NCBI GenBank assembly: GCA_963707575.1 | Contig: OY970171.1 | Span: 2,604,001-2,668,000, forward strand | Origin: Gaiellasilicea sp963707575 | Lineage (GTDB): Bacteria; Actinomycetota; Thermoleophilia; Gaiellales; Gaiellaceae | Reading direction: 5' to 3' | Length of the DNA stretch: 64,000 bases | Shown here: in pieces, positions 8,359 to 16,229 of the stretch | Numbering within the stretch: the stretch's first letter is position 1 | How the letters are laid out: each line of letters begins with the position of its first letter | Notes under the pieces: model-generated | What the model saw: only the letters and a program-made list of their open reading frames with translations | Database searches by the model: none | What the model was told of the DNA's origin: nothing | Made by a program: the position numbers and the translations under genes

Positions 8359-8952
8359 ATGCTTCGCAGACCACTCGTACTGCTCCTCTCACTGGCCCTT
8401 GCGGTCGTGCTCGCCGGTGGCGCCCTCGCCGCCAACGTGAAGGTGCGCGTCGAAGGCAAGACACAGACGATCTACGGCTCCTCGCAGCCCGGGCTCAGAG
8501 CGGACAACGCCCTGCACGCGCTCGACGTCGCCAGCGTCGCGGGCGAGTTCCACTACGCCCTCACGTCGTCGTCGTTCGGGGACTACGTCAGCCAGATCGG
8601 CAAGTACGCGGCCGCCGAGAACGCGGGCTGGGCCTTCAAGGTCAATGGTGTCTCGCCGCCCGTGGGCGCCGACAAGGTCGTGTTGAAGGACGGCGACGTG
8701 GTGCTCTGGTACTACGCCACCTTCGGGCCGACCGGAGGCCCGCCGACGCTCGACCTGAAGCGGCTTCCGGGCAACTGCTACGTCGTCGAGACGGTCGACG
8801 ACGCCGGCAAGCGCGCGCGTGCCCGCAACGCGACGCTCGTCGCAGGGAAGAAGCGAGTCCAGGCACCGCAGGGCCGCGCCTGCATCGGCGCGCACACGGG
8901 GCTCGTGCGCGCGGTCGCCGCCGGCGCTATCCGCTCGAACGCGGTTCGGTGA
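8359..8952 (+). CDS. Exported DUF4430 (transcobalamin C-terminal-like) protein
   Basis: 197 residues. ATG at 8359 with a strong AGGAGG site 6 nt upstream. A signal peptide (LLLSLALAVVLAGGALAANV) is followed by one DUF4430 domain: LRADNALHALDVA, then NAGWAFKVNGVSPPVGADK and LKDGDVVLWYYATFG, which match the family pattern gw-x-NG ... dGD-x-v-W-Y. In humans this domain is the beta half of transcobalamin and intrinsic factor that covers bound B12. It is the first gene after the cobalamin riboswitch, supporting extracellular corrinoid capture. The C-terminal 60 residues have two cysteines (GNCYV, GRACIG) that may form a disulfide. Confidence 0.88.
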   Translation: MLRRPLVLLLSLALAVVLAGGALAANVKVRVEGKTQTIYGSSQPGLRADNALHALDVASVAGEFHYALTSSSFGDYVSQIGKYAAAENAGWAFKVNGVSPPVGADKVVLKDGDVVLWYYATFGPTGGPPTLDLKRLPGNCYVVETVDDAGKRARARNATLVAGKKRVQAPQGRACIGAHTGLVRAVAAGAIRSNAVR

Positions 8953-8953
8953 G

Positions 8954-9625
8954 ATGCGGCGCCTCGCCGGCGCTCTTCTCGTCCTGCTCCTCCTCGCCGG
9001 CTGCGGCGGCAGCACCGGCGAGGGGGAGGGGACCGCACAGCTCTGGGTCACGCGCGACCGCGGTGCGACGCTGCTGCTGGAGGCCGAGGTCCGCGCGGGT
9101 CAGACCGTGATGCGCGCGCTCGCCGCCGAGGCCGACGTCGAGACCCGCTACGGCGGCCGCTTCCTCCAGTCGCTCGACGGCCTCGAGGGCGACCTCGAGT
9201 CGCAGCGCGACTGGTTCTGGTTCCTGAACGGCTACGAGGGCGACCGCAGCGCGGCCGAGTACCGCCTGCGGGACGGCGACGTTGCCTGGTTCGACTACCG
9301 CGACTGGGTGCAGCCAGGCGAGGCGCGCGTCGTCGTGGGCGCGTTCCCCGAGCCCTTCCTCCACGGCTACGACGGCAAGACGCGCGCGGCGGTCGTGCGC
9401 TACGCGCCTGGGCTGGAGGAGCAGGCGCGCGAGCTCGGCGAGCAGGTGGACGCGGCCTCCGTCGAGCCCGAGGGGTCGCCGGTCCCCGACGGGGCCAACG
9501 TGCTCGAGGTGAGGGCCGGGCCGGACGCCCTGCGCGGCGAGCTGCTCGGCGAGTCGGCTGGGGCTCCCGTCCGCTTCACGTGGAGCGGGGACCCGGAGGC
9601 GTTGCGGAGGTACCGCGTCCCGTGA
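8954..9625 (+). CDS. DUF4430 lipoprotein (putative cobalamin-binding)
   Basis: 223 residues. It begins with a clear lipobox (LLLLLAGCGGS), so it should be membrane-anchored. The DUF4430 domain spans about residues 30-125: GQTVMRALAAEADVETRYGG, DWFWFLNGYEGDRSAAEY and LRDGDVAWFDYRDW. The C-terminal part (about 125-223) has no recognised fold and may bind the transporter. It starts 1 bp after the first DUF4430 gene and its stop overlaps the GTG of the EcfT gene (GTGA). Two different DUF4430 proteins, one with a lipobox and one without, suggest a released or shuttle form and an anchored form. Confidence 0.87.
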   Translation: MRRLAGALLVLLLLAGCGGSTGEGEGTAQLWVTRDRGATLLLEAEVRAGQTVMRALAAEADVETRYGGRFLQSLDGLEGDLESQRDWFWFLNGYEGDRSAAEYRLRDGDVAWFDYRDWVQPGEARVVVGAFPEPFLHGYDGKTRAAVVRYAPGLEEQARELGEQVDAASVEPEGSPVPDGANVLEVRAGPDALRGELLGESAGAPVRFTWSGDPEALRRYRVP

Positions 9626-10323
9626 GCCCCGGGCCTGCAGCTCTCCTGCTCGCCGCCGTCGGGGTTGCCGCTCTGCTGGCGGACCGCATCGTGACGGTCG
9701 CGGTGATCACGCTCGTCCTGCTCGCGATCTGCCTCCGCGCCCCCGCCGGTCGTCGCGGCGTCTATCTCTTCGGCGCCCTCTCCACGGGCCTCGGCGTGCT
9801 CGTGCTCTCGCCGTTCCTGTGGTCGAGCCCCGAGGGGACGGTGCTGTGGGAGGGGCCGACGCTGCCGGTGATCGGGCCGCTCGACGTCACGACCGTCGAG
9901 CTGTACGAGGCGGCGCTGAACGCGCTGCGGCTGACCTCGCTCGCGCTCGCCTTCTCCGCCTACGCGCTGCTCCTCGATCACGATCGGCTCGTCGCAGCGG
10001 CAGGCTTCGCGCGCCGGTCGGCGCTTGCAGTCGCACTCGCGACGCGGCTCGTACCCTCGCTCGAGCGCGACGCCCGCGGGCTGGCGGAGGCCGTGCGCGG
10101 CCGAGGCGTGCAGCTCCACGGCGCCCGCGGCTACGCGACGCTGCTCTCGCCGCTCGTGGCCGGGTCGCTGGAGCGGGCCTCGAGTCTCGCGGAGGCGATG
10201 GAGGCACGCGGCTTCGGCCGCGCCGGCTCGACGCGCGCACCGCGGCCCGGCTGGACCCGCCGCGACCGCCTTGCGCTGCCGCTCGCGGCTGCGCTCGTGC
10301 TCGGAGTGGGGCTGTGGCTCTAG
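9622..10323 (+). CDS. ecfT: ECF transporter T component (CbiQ/EcfT family)
   Basis: 233 residues, GTG start inside the preceding stop. Hydrophobic N-terminal helices are followed by the cytoplasmic coupling region with the two Ala-Arg-Gly type motifs that dock into the ATPases (LAEAVRGRGVQL and AEAMEARGFGR), then a final helix. EcfT joins the substrate-binding S protein to the EcfA ATPases. Its place in a cobalamin-riboswitch operon with its own A and S genes points to a dedicated, group I style ECF importer for corrinoids. Confidence 0.9.
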   Translation: MSPGPAALLLAAVGVAALLADRIVTVAVITLVLLAICLRAPAGRRGVYLFGALSTGLGVLVLSPFLWSSPEGTVLWEGPTLPVIGPLDVTTVELYEAALNALRLTSLALAFSAYALLLDHDRLVAAAGFARRSALAVALATRLVPSLERDARGLAEAVRGRGVQLHGARGYATLLSPLVAGSLERASSLAEAMEARGFGRAGSTRAPRPGWTRRDRLALPLAAALVLGVGLWL

Positions 10324-11702
10324 CCCAGCTCGACGGCGTGACGTACGCCTATCCCGGCGCGCCGGCCGCGCTCGTCGACGCGTCGCTCGAGCTCGAGCAG
10401 GGCGAGGTCGTGGCGTTGCTGGGCCCATCCGGTTCGGGCAAGTCGACGCTTCTCCGCGTCCTCTCGGGGCTCGTGCCGCACTTCCACGGCGGCCGCTTCG
10501 CCGGCCGAGCCGTCGTGGCCGGCCTCGACACGCGCACCACCCGTCCCTCCGATCTCGCCGGCACCGTCGCAAGCGTCTTCCAGGATCCGGAGGACCAGGT
10601 CGTGATGACGATCGTCGCCAACGAGGTCGCCTTCGGGCTGGAGAACCTCGGCACTCCTCCCGCCGAGATCTGGCCGCGCGTCGAGCGCGCCCTGGCGGCG
10701 GTCGACGCGGCTCACCTCTGGGGGCGCAAGACGATCGAGCTCTCGGGTGGCGAGCTCCAGCGTGTCTGCCTGGCCTCCGCCCTGGCGCTCGAGCCGCAGC
10801 TGCTGCTCCTCGACGAGCCGACGTCCCAGCTCGACCCCGAGGCGGCCGCGCTCCTCCTCGACTCCGTCGAGCGGCTCGGGGCGACCGCGGTGCTCTCCGA
10901 GCAGCGCGTCGGCCGCGCACTCGAGCTGGCGACGCGCGTGCTCTACGTCGAGGGCGGCCGGATCCTGCTCGACGCGCCCCGCGCCGGGGCGCTCGACTGG
11001 CTCGCCCGCGAGCGGCCGGCGTACACGAGCGCTTGTGTTCCAGGAACACAAGCGGCCTTCGCCCCGCGCAGCGATGCGGGCGGAGAGGCGGCTTGTGTTC
11101 CAGGAACACAAAGTCTGCTCGTCCGGCTCCGCGGCGTGTCGTACGCCTACCACTCCGCGCTGCCCGTGCTCGACGGCGTCGACCTCGAGGTGCGGCGCGG
11201 CGAGGTCGTCGTGCTGGAGGGGCCGAACGGGTCCGGCAAGTCGACGCTCGCGCGGCTCGCGGCCGGGCTCCTGGCGCCGCAGGCCGGCGCGGTGGAGCGC
11301 GACGGCCGCGTGACCTACCTCGCGCAGGACCCGGGCCGCTACCTCGTGCGGGAGACGGCGCTGGCGGAGGTCGCGCTCGGGGTCGACGGCGACGAACGTC
11401 GTGCACGCGTGGCGCTGGAACGGGTCGGGCTGGCGTGGGCGGCGGAACGGCACCCGCGTGACCTCTCGAGCGGGGAGCGCGAGCGGCTCGGGCTCGCCGC
11501 CGTGACGGCGTCGGAGCCGGACCTCCTGATCCTGGACGAGCCGACCCGTGGGATCGACCCGCCGCGGAAGGCGGAGCTCGCCGCCTGGCTCGCGGGCTAC
11601 GCGGCCGACGGGCACGGCGTGCTCGTTGCCACTCACGATGCCGACTTCCCGGCGCACCGCCGGGTCTCGCTCGCGCGGGAGGAGCTCCCCGTTGCCGTCT
11701 AG
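10314..11702 (+). CDS. ecfA: ECF transporter A component, two fused ATPase domains
   Basis: 462 residues; GTG at 10314 overlaps ecfT by 10 bp. Domain 1 (about 1-235) has Walker A GPSGSGKS, Q-loop SVFQDPEDQVV, signature LSGGELQR and Walker B LLLLDEPTSQLD. Domain 2 (about 262-462) has GPNGSGKS, a shorter Q-loop YLAQDPG, signature LSSGERERLG and LLILDEPTRGID. It is a single-chain EcfA-EcfA' that powers the importer. The linker between domains contains two in-frame copies of a 21-bp palindrome (both translated CVPGTQ), annotated separately. Domain 2 is shortened, typical of the EcfA' half. Confidence 0.93.
   Translation: MALAQLDGVTYAYPGAPAALVDASLELEQGEVVALLGPSGSGKSTLLRVLSGLVPHFHGGRFAGRAVVAGLDTRTTRPSDLAGTVASVFQDPEDQVVMTIVANEVAFGLENLGTPPAEIWPRVERALAAVDAAHLWGRKTIELSGGELQRVCLASALALEPQLLLLDEPTSQLDPEAAALLLDSVERLGATAVLSEQRVGRALELATRVLYVEGGRILLDAPRAGALDWLARERPAYTSACVPGTQAAFAPRSDAGGEAACVPGTQSLLVRLRGVSYAYHSALPVLDGVDLEVRRGEVVVLEGPNGSGKSTLARLAAGLLAPQAGAVERDGRVTYLAQDPGRYLVRETALAEVALGVDGDERRARVALERVGLAWAAERHPRDLSSGERERLGLAAVTASEPDLLILDEPTRGIDPPRKAELAAWLAGYAADGHGVLVATHDADFPAHRRVSLAREELPVAV
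11032..11112. repeat. Paired 21-bp palindromes embedded in the ecfA linker
   Basis: Copy 1 (11032-11052) reads CTTGTGTTCC, a central A, then GGAACACAAG: a perfect 10-bp dyad. Copy 2 (11092-11112) is identical except for the last base. They are exactly 60 bp apart, so both are read in the same frame and encode CVPGTQ. The 39 bp between them hold a smaller dyad (CCCGC ... GCGGG). The arrangement looks like a short palindromic repeat insertion tolerated at an interdomain linker. Confidence 0.75.
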
Positions 11703-12366
11703 GGTCGTCGCAATCTGCGCCGCCACGGCGCTGGCGCTCGCCGCCTGGGCGGCGCTCGATCCTGCGCGCGGGGGGCTCGCCGTCCTGCTGGCGGCGTTCG
11801 CCGTGGTCGCAACCGGCTTCGCCTGGCTCGAGGGCGGCACGATGTCGGCTCGCGACCTGACGCTCGTCGCCACGCTCGGCGGGCTGGCGGCCGCCGGGCG
11901 TGTCCTCTTCGCGCCGATCCCGAGCGTCCAGCCGGTGACCGTGATCGTGGCCGCCTCCGGGGTCGCACTCGGCCCGCGCCGCGGCTTCGCGGTCGGCGCG
12001 CTCGCCGCGCTCGCCTCGAACTTCTTCCTCGGCCAGGGGCCGCACACGCCGTGGCAGATGCTGGCGTGGGGCGGGTGCGGCCTGCTGGGAGGCCTGCTGC
12101 GACCGGCTTTGCGCGGACGGCTCGCGTTCGCGGCGTTCACGGTCGTCCTCGGCTTCGCGTTCGGCGCCTTGATGGACGTCTGGCTCTGGTACAGCTTCTA
12201 CCCGCACACCGAGGCGGCCCTCCTCGCGCGCCTCGCGGCCGGGCTGCCGTTCAACGTGGCGCACGCCGGGGGCAACATCGTTCTCGCGCTCGTCGCAGGC
12301 CCCGAGCTGCGCCGTGTGCTCGAGCGCTTCGAACGGAGGTCGCGGACGGACGTGGTGTGGACGTGA
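11692..12366 (+). CDS. ECF transporter S component, probably cobalamin-specific
   Basis: 224 residues with about six membrane helices. TTG start at 11692, 7 nt after GGGAGGAG and overlapping the ecfA stop. The sequence around FLGQGPHTPWQMLAWGG is typical of the S-component group linked to B12 genes (the CblT/CbrT kind proposed from riboswitch regulons). The substrate is inferred from the riboswitch and the DUF4430 partners, not from residues I can see. The stop overlaps the GTG of the next gene (GTGA). Confidence 0.85.
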   Translation: MPSRVVAICAATALALAAWAALDPARGGLAVLLAAFAVVATGFAWLEGGTMSARDLTLVATLGGLAAAGRVLFAPIPSVQPVTVIVAASGVALGPRRGFAVGALAALASNFFLGQGPHTPWQMLAWGGCGLLGGLLRPALRGRLAFAAFTVVLGFAFGALMDVWLWYSFYPHTEAALLARLAAGLPFNVAHAGGNIVLALVAGPELRRVLERFERRSRTDVVWT

Positions 12367-13133
12367 AGCTGCTGGCGCTCCTCACCGCAACCGTGGCCCT
12401 GGCGACACCGGTCGGCTTCGTCGAGTCGCAACAGCGCGAGGACGGGGGCTTCGGCGATCCGCAGCTGACGGCCTGGGCGACGCTCGGCCTCGCCGCAGCA
12501 GGACGCGAGAACGCCCGAGCGGCCGAGTACCTCGCGCGCCAGGAGCCCACGGTGACGACGGACGTCGCACTCGTCGCGATGGCCCGCACCGTCGCCCGCG
12601 ACCGGCCCGAGCCGCTCCTCGCCCGCCTGCGCGCCTACAAGCCCGGGAAGCTCCTGAACGCGACGATGTGGACGATCCTCGCCCTGCGCCAGGCGGGAGA
12701 GCCAGCCCCCCCAGCGCTCGTCACCTCACTTCGCCGGGCGCAGCGCCCGAACGGCGGCTGGTCCTGGCACCGAGCGGCGGCCCCCGACGCGAACGACACC
12801 GCGGTGGCGATCCAGGCCCTGCGCGCAGCGGGCGTGCGCGGCCGGCCGATCGACCGCGCCGTCACGTTCCTGCGCCGCCACCAGAACAGGGACGGCGGCT
12901 TCGAGCTGACGGACGGGCGCGGCTCCGACACGCAGTCCACGGCATGGGCGATCCAGGGCCTCCTGGCTGCCGGCCGCGCCCCCGGACTGCCCGCCTTCCG
13001 CTATCTCGCGCGCATGCGCCGGCCTGACGGCAGCTACCGCTACAACGCCCGCTACGTGACGACGCCCCTCTGGGTCACGTCGCAGGTGCTGCCTGCGCTC
13101 GCCCGGCAGCCGTTCCCGCTCCGTCAGGGCTAG
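12363..13133 (+). CDS. Exported alpha-barrel repeat protein (prenyltransferase/squalene-cyclase-like repeats)
   Basis: 256 residues. A signal peptide (MKLLALLTATVALATPVG) precedes repeats of the QW/terpenoid-cyclase type: QQREDGGFGDPQLTAWATLG, AQRPNGGWSW followed by NDTAVAIQALRAAG, HQNRDGGFEL followed by DTQSTAWAIQGLLAAG, and MRRPDGSYRYN. This fold is an alpha/alpha barrel, the same fold as the N-terminal domain of intrinsic factor and transcobalamin. There is no DxDD cyclase acid motif, so catalysis is unlikely. As the last gene of the B12-riboswitch operon it could supply the second half of a two-protein corrinoid binder. Confidence 0.85.
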   Translation: MKLLALLTATVALATPVGFVESQQREDGGFGDPQLTAWATLGLAAAGRENARAAEYLARQEPTVTTDVALVAMARTVARDRPEPLLARLRAYKPGKLLNATMWTILALRQAGEPAPPALVTSLRRAQRPNGGWSWHRAAAPDANDTAVAIQALRAAGVRGRPIDRAVTFLRRHQNRDGGFELTDGRGSDTQSTAWAIQGLLAAGRAPGLPAFRYLARMRRPDGSYRYNARYVTTPLWVTSQVLPALARQPFPLRQG

Positions 13134-14026
13134 CCGCGCTTCCAGCCGAGCAGCGCGGCGAGCGGGACATAGCCGAGCTTCTCGTTCACGTGGAGCATCG
13201 CGGCGTTCGTCTCGTCGTTGTAGGTGACGACGAGCTGGACGCCGCGCGCCGCCGCTGCGGCGAGCGTCGCACGCTTCACGAGCTCCGCGAGCCCCCGGCC
13301 CCGGTGTGAGCGCAGTGTCCCCGTCATCGCGGTCATGCCTCGGAGCTCCGGGCCTGTGAACAGATGTGAGAACGAGACGGGCCTCCCGTCGACGACGGCG
13401 GCCGTGCTGCTCTCGAGGTCGACGTCGGGATTGCGCCAGTAGTCGTCGAGCCACTGCTCGAGCTTCAGGTCGTCGAGGTCCTGGTTCGGGATGTCGCGCG
13501 ACGCCTCCTCGTCGAGGGCGAAGACGAGCGCAGGATTGAGACCCGCGAGCGGTCGCAGCTCGACGCCCGCCGGCGCGCTCGCCTGCTCCACGCCGGCTGG
13601 GTCGACGCCGGAGATCCGGCTCGTGTGCGCGTGCCGGAAGCCTCGCCCCTCGAGGAAGCCGCGTGCGGCCGGGCTGTCCTCGCTCCCGGCGTCCACGACC
13701 GCCGCTCCGATCGCTCGGAGGTGCTCGTCACACCGCTCGAAGAGCTCGCCGCCGAGCCCACGGCCGCGGTGCTCCGGCACGACGCTGATGCCGACGGTGC
13801 CGGGCCGCTCCGCGCTCTCGTAGTCGAGGGCGGCCGACGCCCAGCCGACGAGCACCCCGTCGTGCTCGGCCGCCCAGAAGCGCCGTTGAGCCTCCGCGGG
13901 CTCGGCACGCACGGAGTGCCGCCAGCCCGCGGCAGAGCCGACCCGGTACGGCCAGACGCTGTTCACCAGCGCCGTCGCCTCGGCGAAATCCGACTCGTGT
14001 CCCTCGCGGATCACGCCGGCGAGCAT
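13130..14026 (-). CDS. Tandem GNAT-domain N-acetyltransferase
   Basis: 298 residues with two GNAT modules. The first has the acetyl-CoA P-loop VVPEHRGRGLGGELFERC (about 85-102); the second has LRSHRGRGLAELVKRATLAA and ends in TNAAMLHVNEKLGYVP. Tandem GNATs of this size include mycothiol synthase-like and many uncharacterised actinobacterial enzymes; the substrate is unknown. The ATG lies at 14026. It converges on the barrel-protein gene and its stop overlaps that gene's stop by 4 bp. Confidence 0.85.
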   Translation of the reverse strand: MLAGVIREGHESDFAEATALVNSVWPYRVGSAAGWRHSVRAEPAEAQRRFWAAEHDGVLVGWASAALDYESAERPGTVGISVVPEHRGRGLGGELFERCDEHLRAIGAAVVDAGSEDSPAARGFLEGRGFRHAHTSRISGVDPAGVEQASAPAGVELRPLAGLNPALVFALDEEASRDIPNQDLDDLKLEQWLDDYWRNPDVDLESSTAAVVDGRPVSFSHLFTGPELRGMTAMTGTLRSHRGRGLAELVKRATLAAAAARGVQLVVTYNDETNAAMLHVNEKLGYVPLAALLGWKRG

Positions 14027-14054
14027 AGACCGCTGCGGCCGCTAGCATCGACGC

Positions 14055-16229
14055 GTGCCCGTCGCCTCACCCGAGCGCTACCTCGCCGGCCTGAATCCCG
14101 CCCAGCGGGAGGCCGTCCTGCACACCGAGGGGCCGCTCCTCGTGATCGCCGGGGCGGGCTCCGGGAAGACTCGCGTGCTCACCCACCGCGTCGCGCACCT
14201 GATCACCGCGGTGGGTGTGAAGCCGAACGAGATCCTGGCGATTACCTTCACGAACAAGGCCGCGGGCGAGATGCGCGAACGCCTGACGACCATGCTCGGC
14301 CCGGTCGCGCGCGCGATCTGGATCCTCACCTTCCACGCCGCCTGCGGCCGGATGCTGCGCAGCGAAGCCGAGCGTCTCGGTTACAAGTCGAACTTCACGA
14401 TCTACGACTCGCAGGATCAGGTGCGGCTCGTCAAGCAGGTGCTCGACGACCTGGACAAGGATCCCAAGCGCTTCGTCCCGCGTGGCATCCACGCGCAGAT
14501 CTCGAACGCGAAGAACCAGCTCGTGACGCCGGCGCTGTACCGCGAGCGCGTCGCGTCCTTCTTCGACCAGACGGTCGCGGAGGTGTACGAGCTCTACCAG
14601 AAGCGTCTGCACGCTTCGAACGCGGTCGACTTCGACGACATGCTGATGCTCACGGTGGAGGTGTTGGAGCGCTTCCCCGATGCCCGCAAGCGCTGGCAGA
14701 ACGCGTTCCGCTACGTGCTCGTCGACGAGTACCAGGACACGAACCACGCCCAGTACCGGCTGTTGCAGATCCTGGGCGAGAAGCACCAGAACGTCTGCGC
14801 CGTCGGGGACCCCGACCAGTCCATCTACGCCTTCCGCGGTGCCGACATCCGCAACATCCTCGAGTTCGAGCGCGACTTTCCGCAGACGCGCACGATCGCG
14901 CTGGAGCAGAACTACCGCTCGACGAACGCGATCCTCGAGGCGGCGAACGCGGTCATCTCGAACAACAGCGAGCGCAAGGAGAAGCGGCTCTGGTCGGAGC
15001 TCGGCGACGGCGACCCCGTGCGGGTGATCGAGGTCGAGGACGAGCACTCGGAGGCGCGCTACGTCGCCGCGCAGATCGCCGGCCTCGTCGACGACGGCTA
15101 CTCCGGCAGCGAGATCGCGATCTTCTACCGGATGAACGCGCAGTCGAGGGTGATCGAGCAGACGCTGCGCCTCCAGCAGATCGGCTACCAGGTGATCGGC
15201 GGCCCGCGCTTCTACGAGCGCGCGGAGGTGAAGGACGTGATCGCCTACCTGCAGGTGCTGGACAACCCGCCCGACGCCGTCTCATTGCTGCGGATCGCGA
15301 ACAAGCCGCGGCGCGGGATCGGCGACACGACGCTCGCGCGCCTCGTCACCTACGCCGAGGGGCGCGGGATCTCGCTCTACGAGGCGCTCTCCCACCCGGA
15401 GGAGGCCGGCCTCGGCACCGCCGCCGTGAAGGCGGTCACGGGGCTCGCGAACCTGCTCGACTCGCTCCGCGCGGCCGCGCAGGAGCTCGAGGTGCCGGAG
15501 CTGATCCAGGCCGTCTACGACCGGACGGGGATGATCGACGCCTTCGAGGCGGAGCGGACGATCGAGGCGCGCGGCCGGATCGAGAACCTGGAGGCCTTCA
15601 TCGACGGCGCCCGCGAGTACGAGTCGGCCGCCGAGGAGCCGACGCTCTCGGGCTACCTGCAGGAGATCTCGCTCTACTCCGACCAGGACGCGCTCACCGG
15701 GGAGAGCAACGTGACGCTGATGACGATCCACAACGCGAAGGGGCTCGAGTTCCGCGCCGTCTTCGTCGTCGGCGTCGAGGAGGAGATCTTCCCGAGCGGG
15801 CGCTCGATCGAGGAGCAGGGGATCGAGGAGGAGCGCCGGCTCTTCTACGTCGGCCTGACGCGGGCGCAGGAGCGCCTGACGCTCACGCACGCCTCCTCGC
15901 GCCTGCTCTGGGGCCGGACGAACTCCAACCTTCCCTCGCGCTTCCTCGACGAGCTGCCCGACCGGCACGTCGAGCGCGAGCGGCTGCGTGCCTCCTCGTG
16001 GCGCAACTACGGCACGCCGGCGCAGACAACCGACATCCAGCCTCCCAATTCCAGCCAACAGCGGGAGCACCCGTCGCTCGAGACCGGCGACAGCGTGCGC
16101 CACGGCACGCTGGGCGAGGGCGTGATCGTCCGCATCGAGGCTGGCGGCCTCGTCACCGTCCGCTTCGCGAGCGACGGCAGCGAGCGCAAGCTGATGCTCG
16201 ACTACGCGCCGTTGGAGAAGATCGCCTGA
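14055..16229 (+). CDS. pcrA: ATP-dependent DNA helicase, UvrD/PcrA family
   Basis: 724 residues, GTG start. All SF1A motifs are present: GAGSGKTRVLTHRV (Walker A, near residue 35), ITFTNKAAGEM (Ia), VDEYQDTNHAQY (II), VGDPDQSIYAFRGAD (III), LEQNYRST (IV), TIHNAKGLEFRAV (V) and VGLTRAQERLTL (VI). The C-terminal PcrA tail with a Tudor-like RNA-polymerase-binding segment (VRHGTLGEGVIVRIEAGG) is intact. Role: 3'-5' helicase in nucleotide excision and mismatch-type repair and removal of stalled polymerase. Its stop overlaps the next start (TGATG). Confidence 0.96.
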   Translation: MPVASPERYLAGLNPAQREAVLHTEGPLLVIAGAGSGKTRVLTHRVAHLITAVGVKPNEILAITFTNKAAGEMRERLTTMLGPVARAIWILTFHAACGRMLRSEAERLGYKSNFTIYDSQDQVRLVKQVLDDLDKDPKRFVPRGIHAQISNAKNQLVTPALYRERVASFFDQTVAEVYELYQKRLHASNAVDFDDMLMLTVEVLERFPDARKRWQNAFRYVLVDEYQDTNHAQYRLLQILGEKHQNVCAVGDPDQSIYAFRGADIRNILEFERDFPQTRTIALEQNYRSTNAILEAANAVISNNSERKEKRLWSELGDGDPVRVIEVEDEHSEARYVAAQIAGLVDDGYSGSEIAIFYRMNAQSRVIEQTLRLQQIGYQVIGGPRFYERAEVKDVIAYLQVLDNPPDAVSLLRIANKPRRGIGDTTLARLVTYAEGRGISLYEALSHPEEAGLGTAAVKAVTGLANLLDSLRAAAQELEVPELIQAVYDRTGMIDAFEAERTIEARGRIENLEAFIDGAREYESAAEEPTLSGYLQEISLYSDQDALTGESNVTLMTIHNAKGLEFRAVFVVGVEEEIFPSGRSIEEQGIEEERRLFYVGLTRAQERLTLTHASSRLLWGRTNSNLPSRFLDELPDRHVERERLRASSWRNYGTPAQTTDIQPPNSSQQREHPSLETGDSVRHGTLGEGVIVRIEAGGLVTVRFASDGSERKLMLDYAPLEKIA

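Noticed and set aside
9400..12264. A 954-codon open frame on the minus strand across the ECF genes
   Set aside because: It is antisense to clearly conserved genes and its translation is Arg/Ala/Pro-rich low complexity, as expected from high-GC codon bias.
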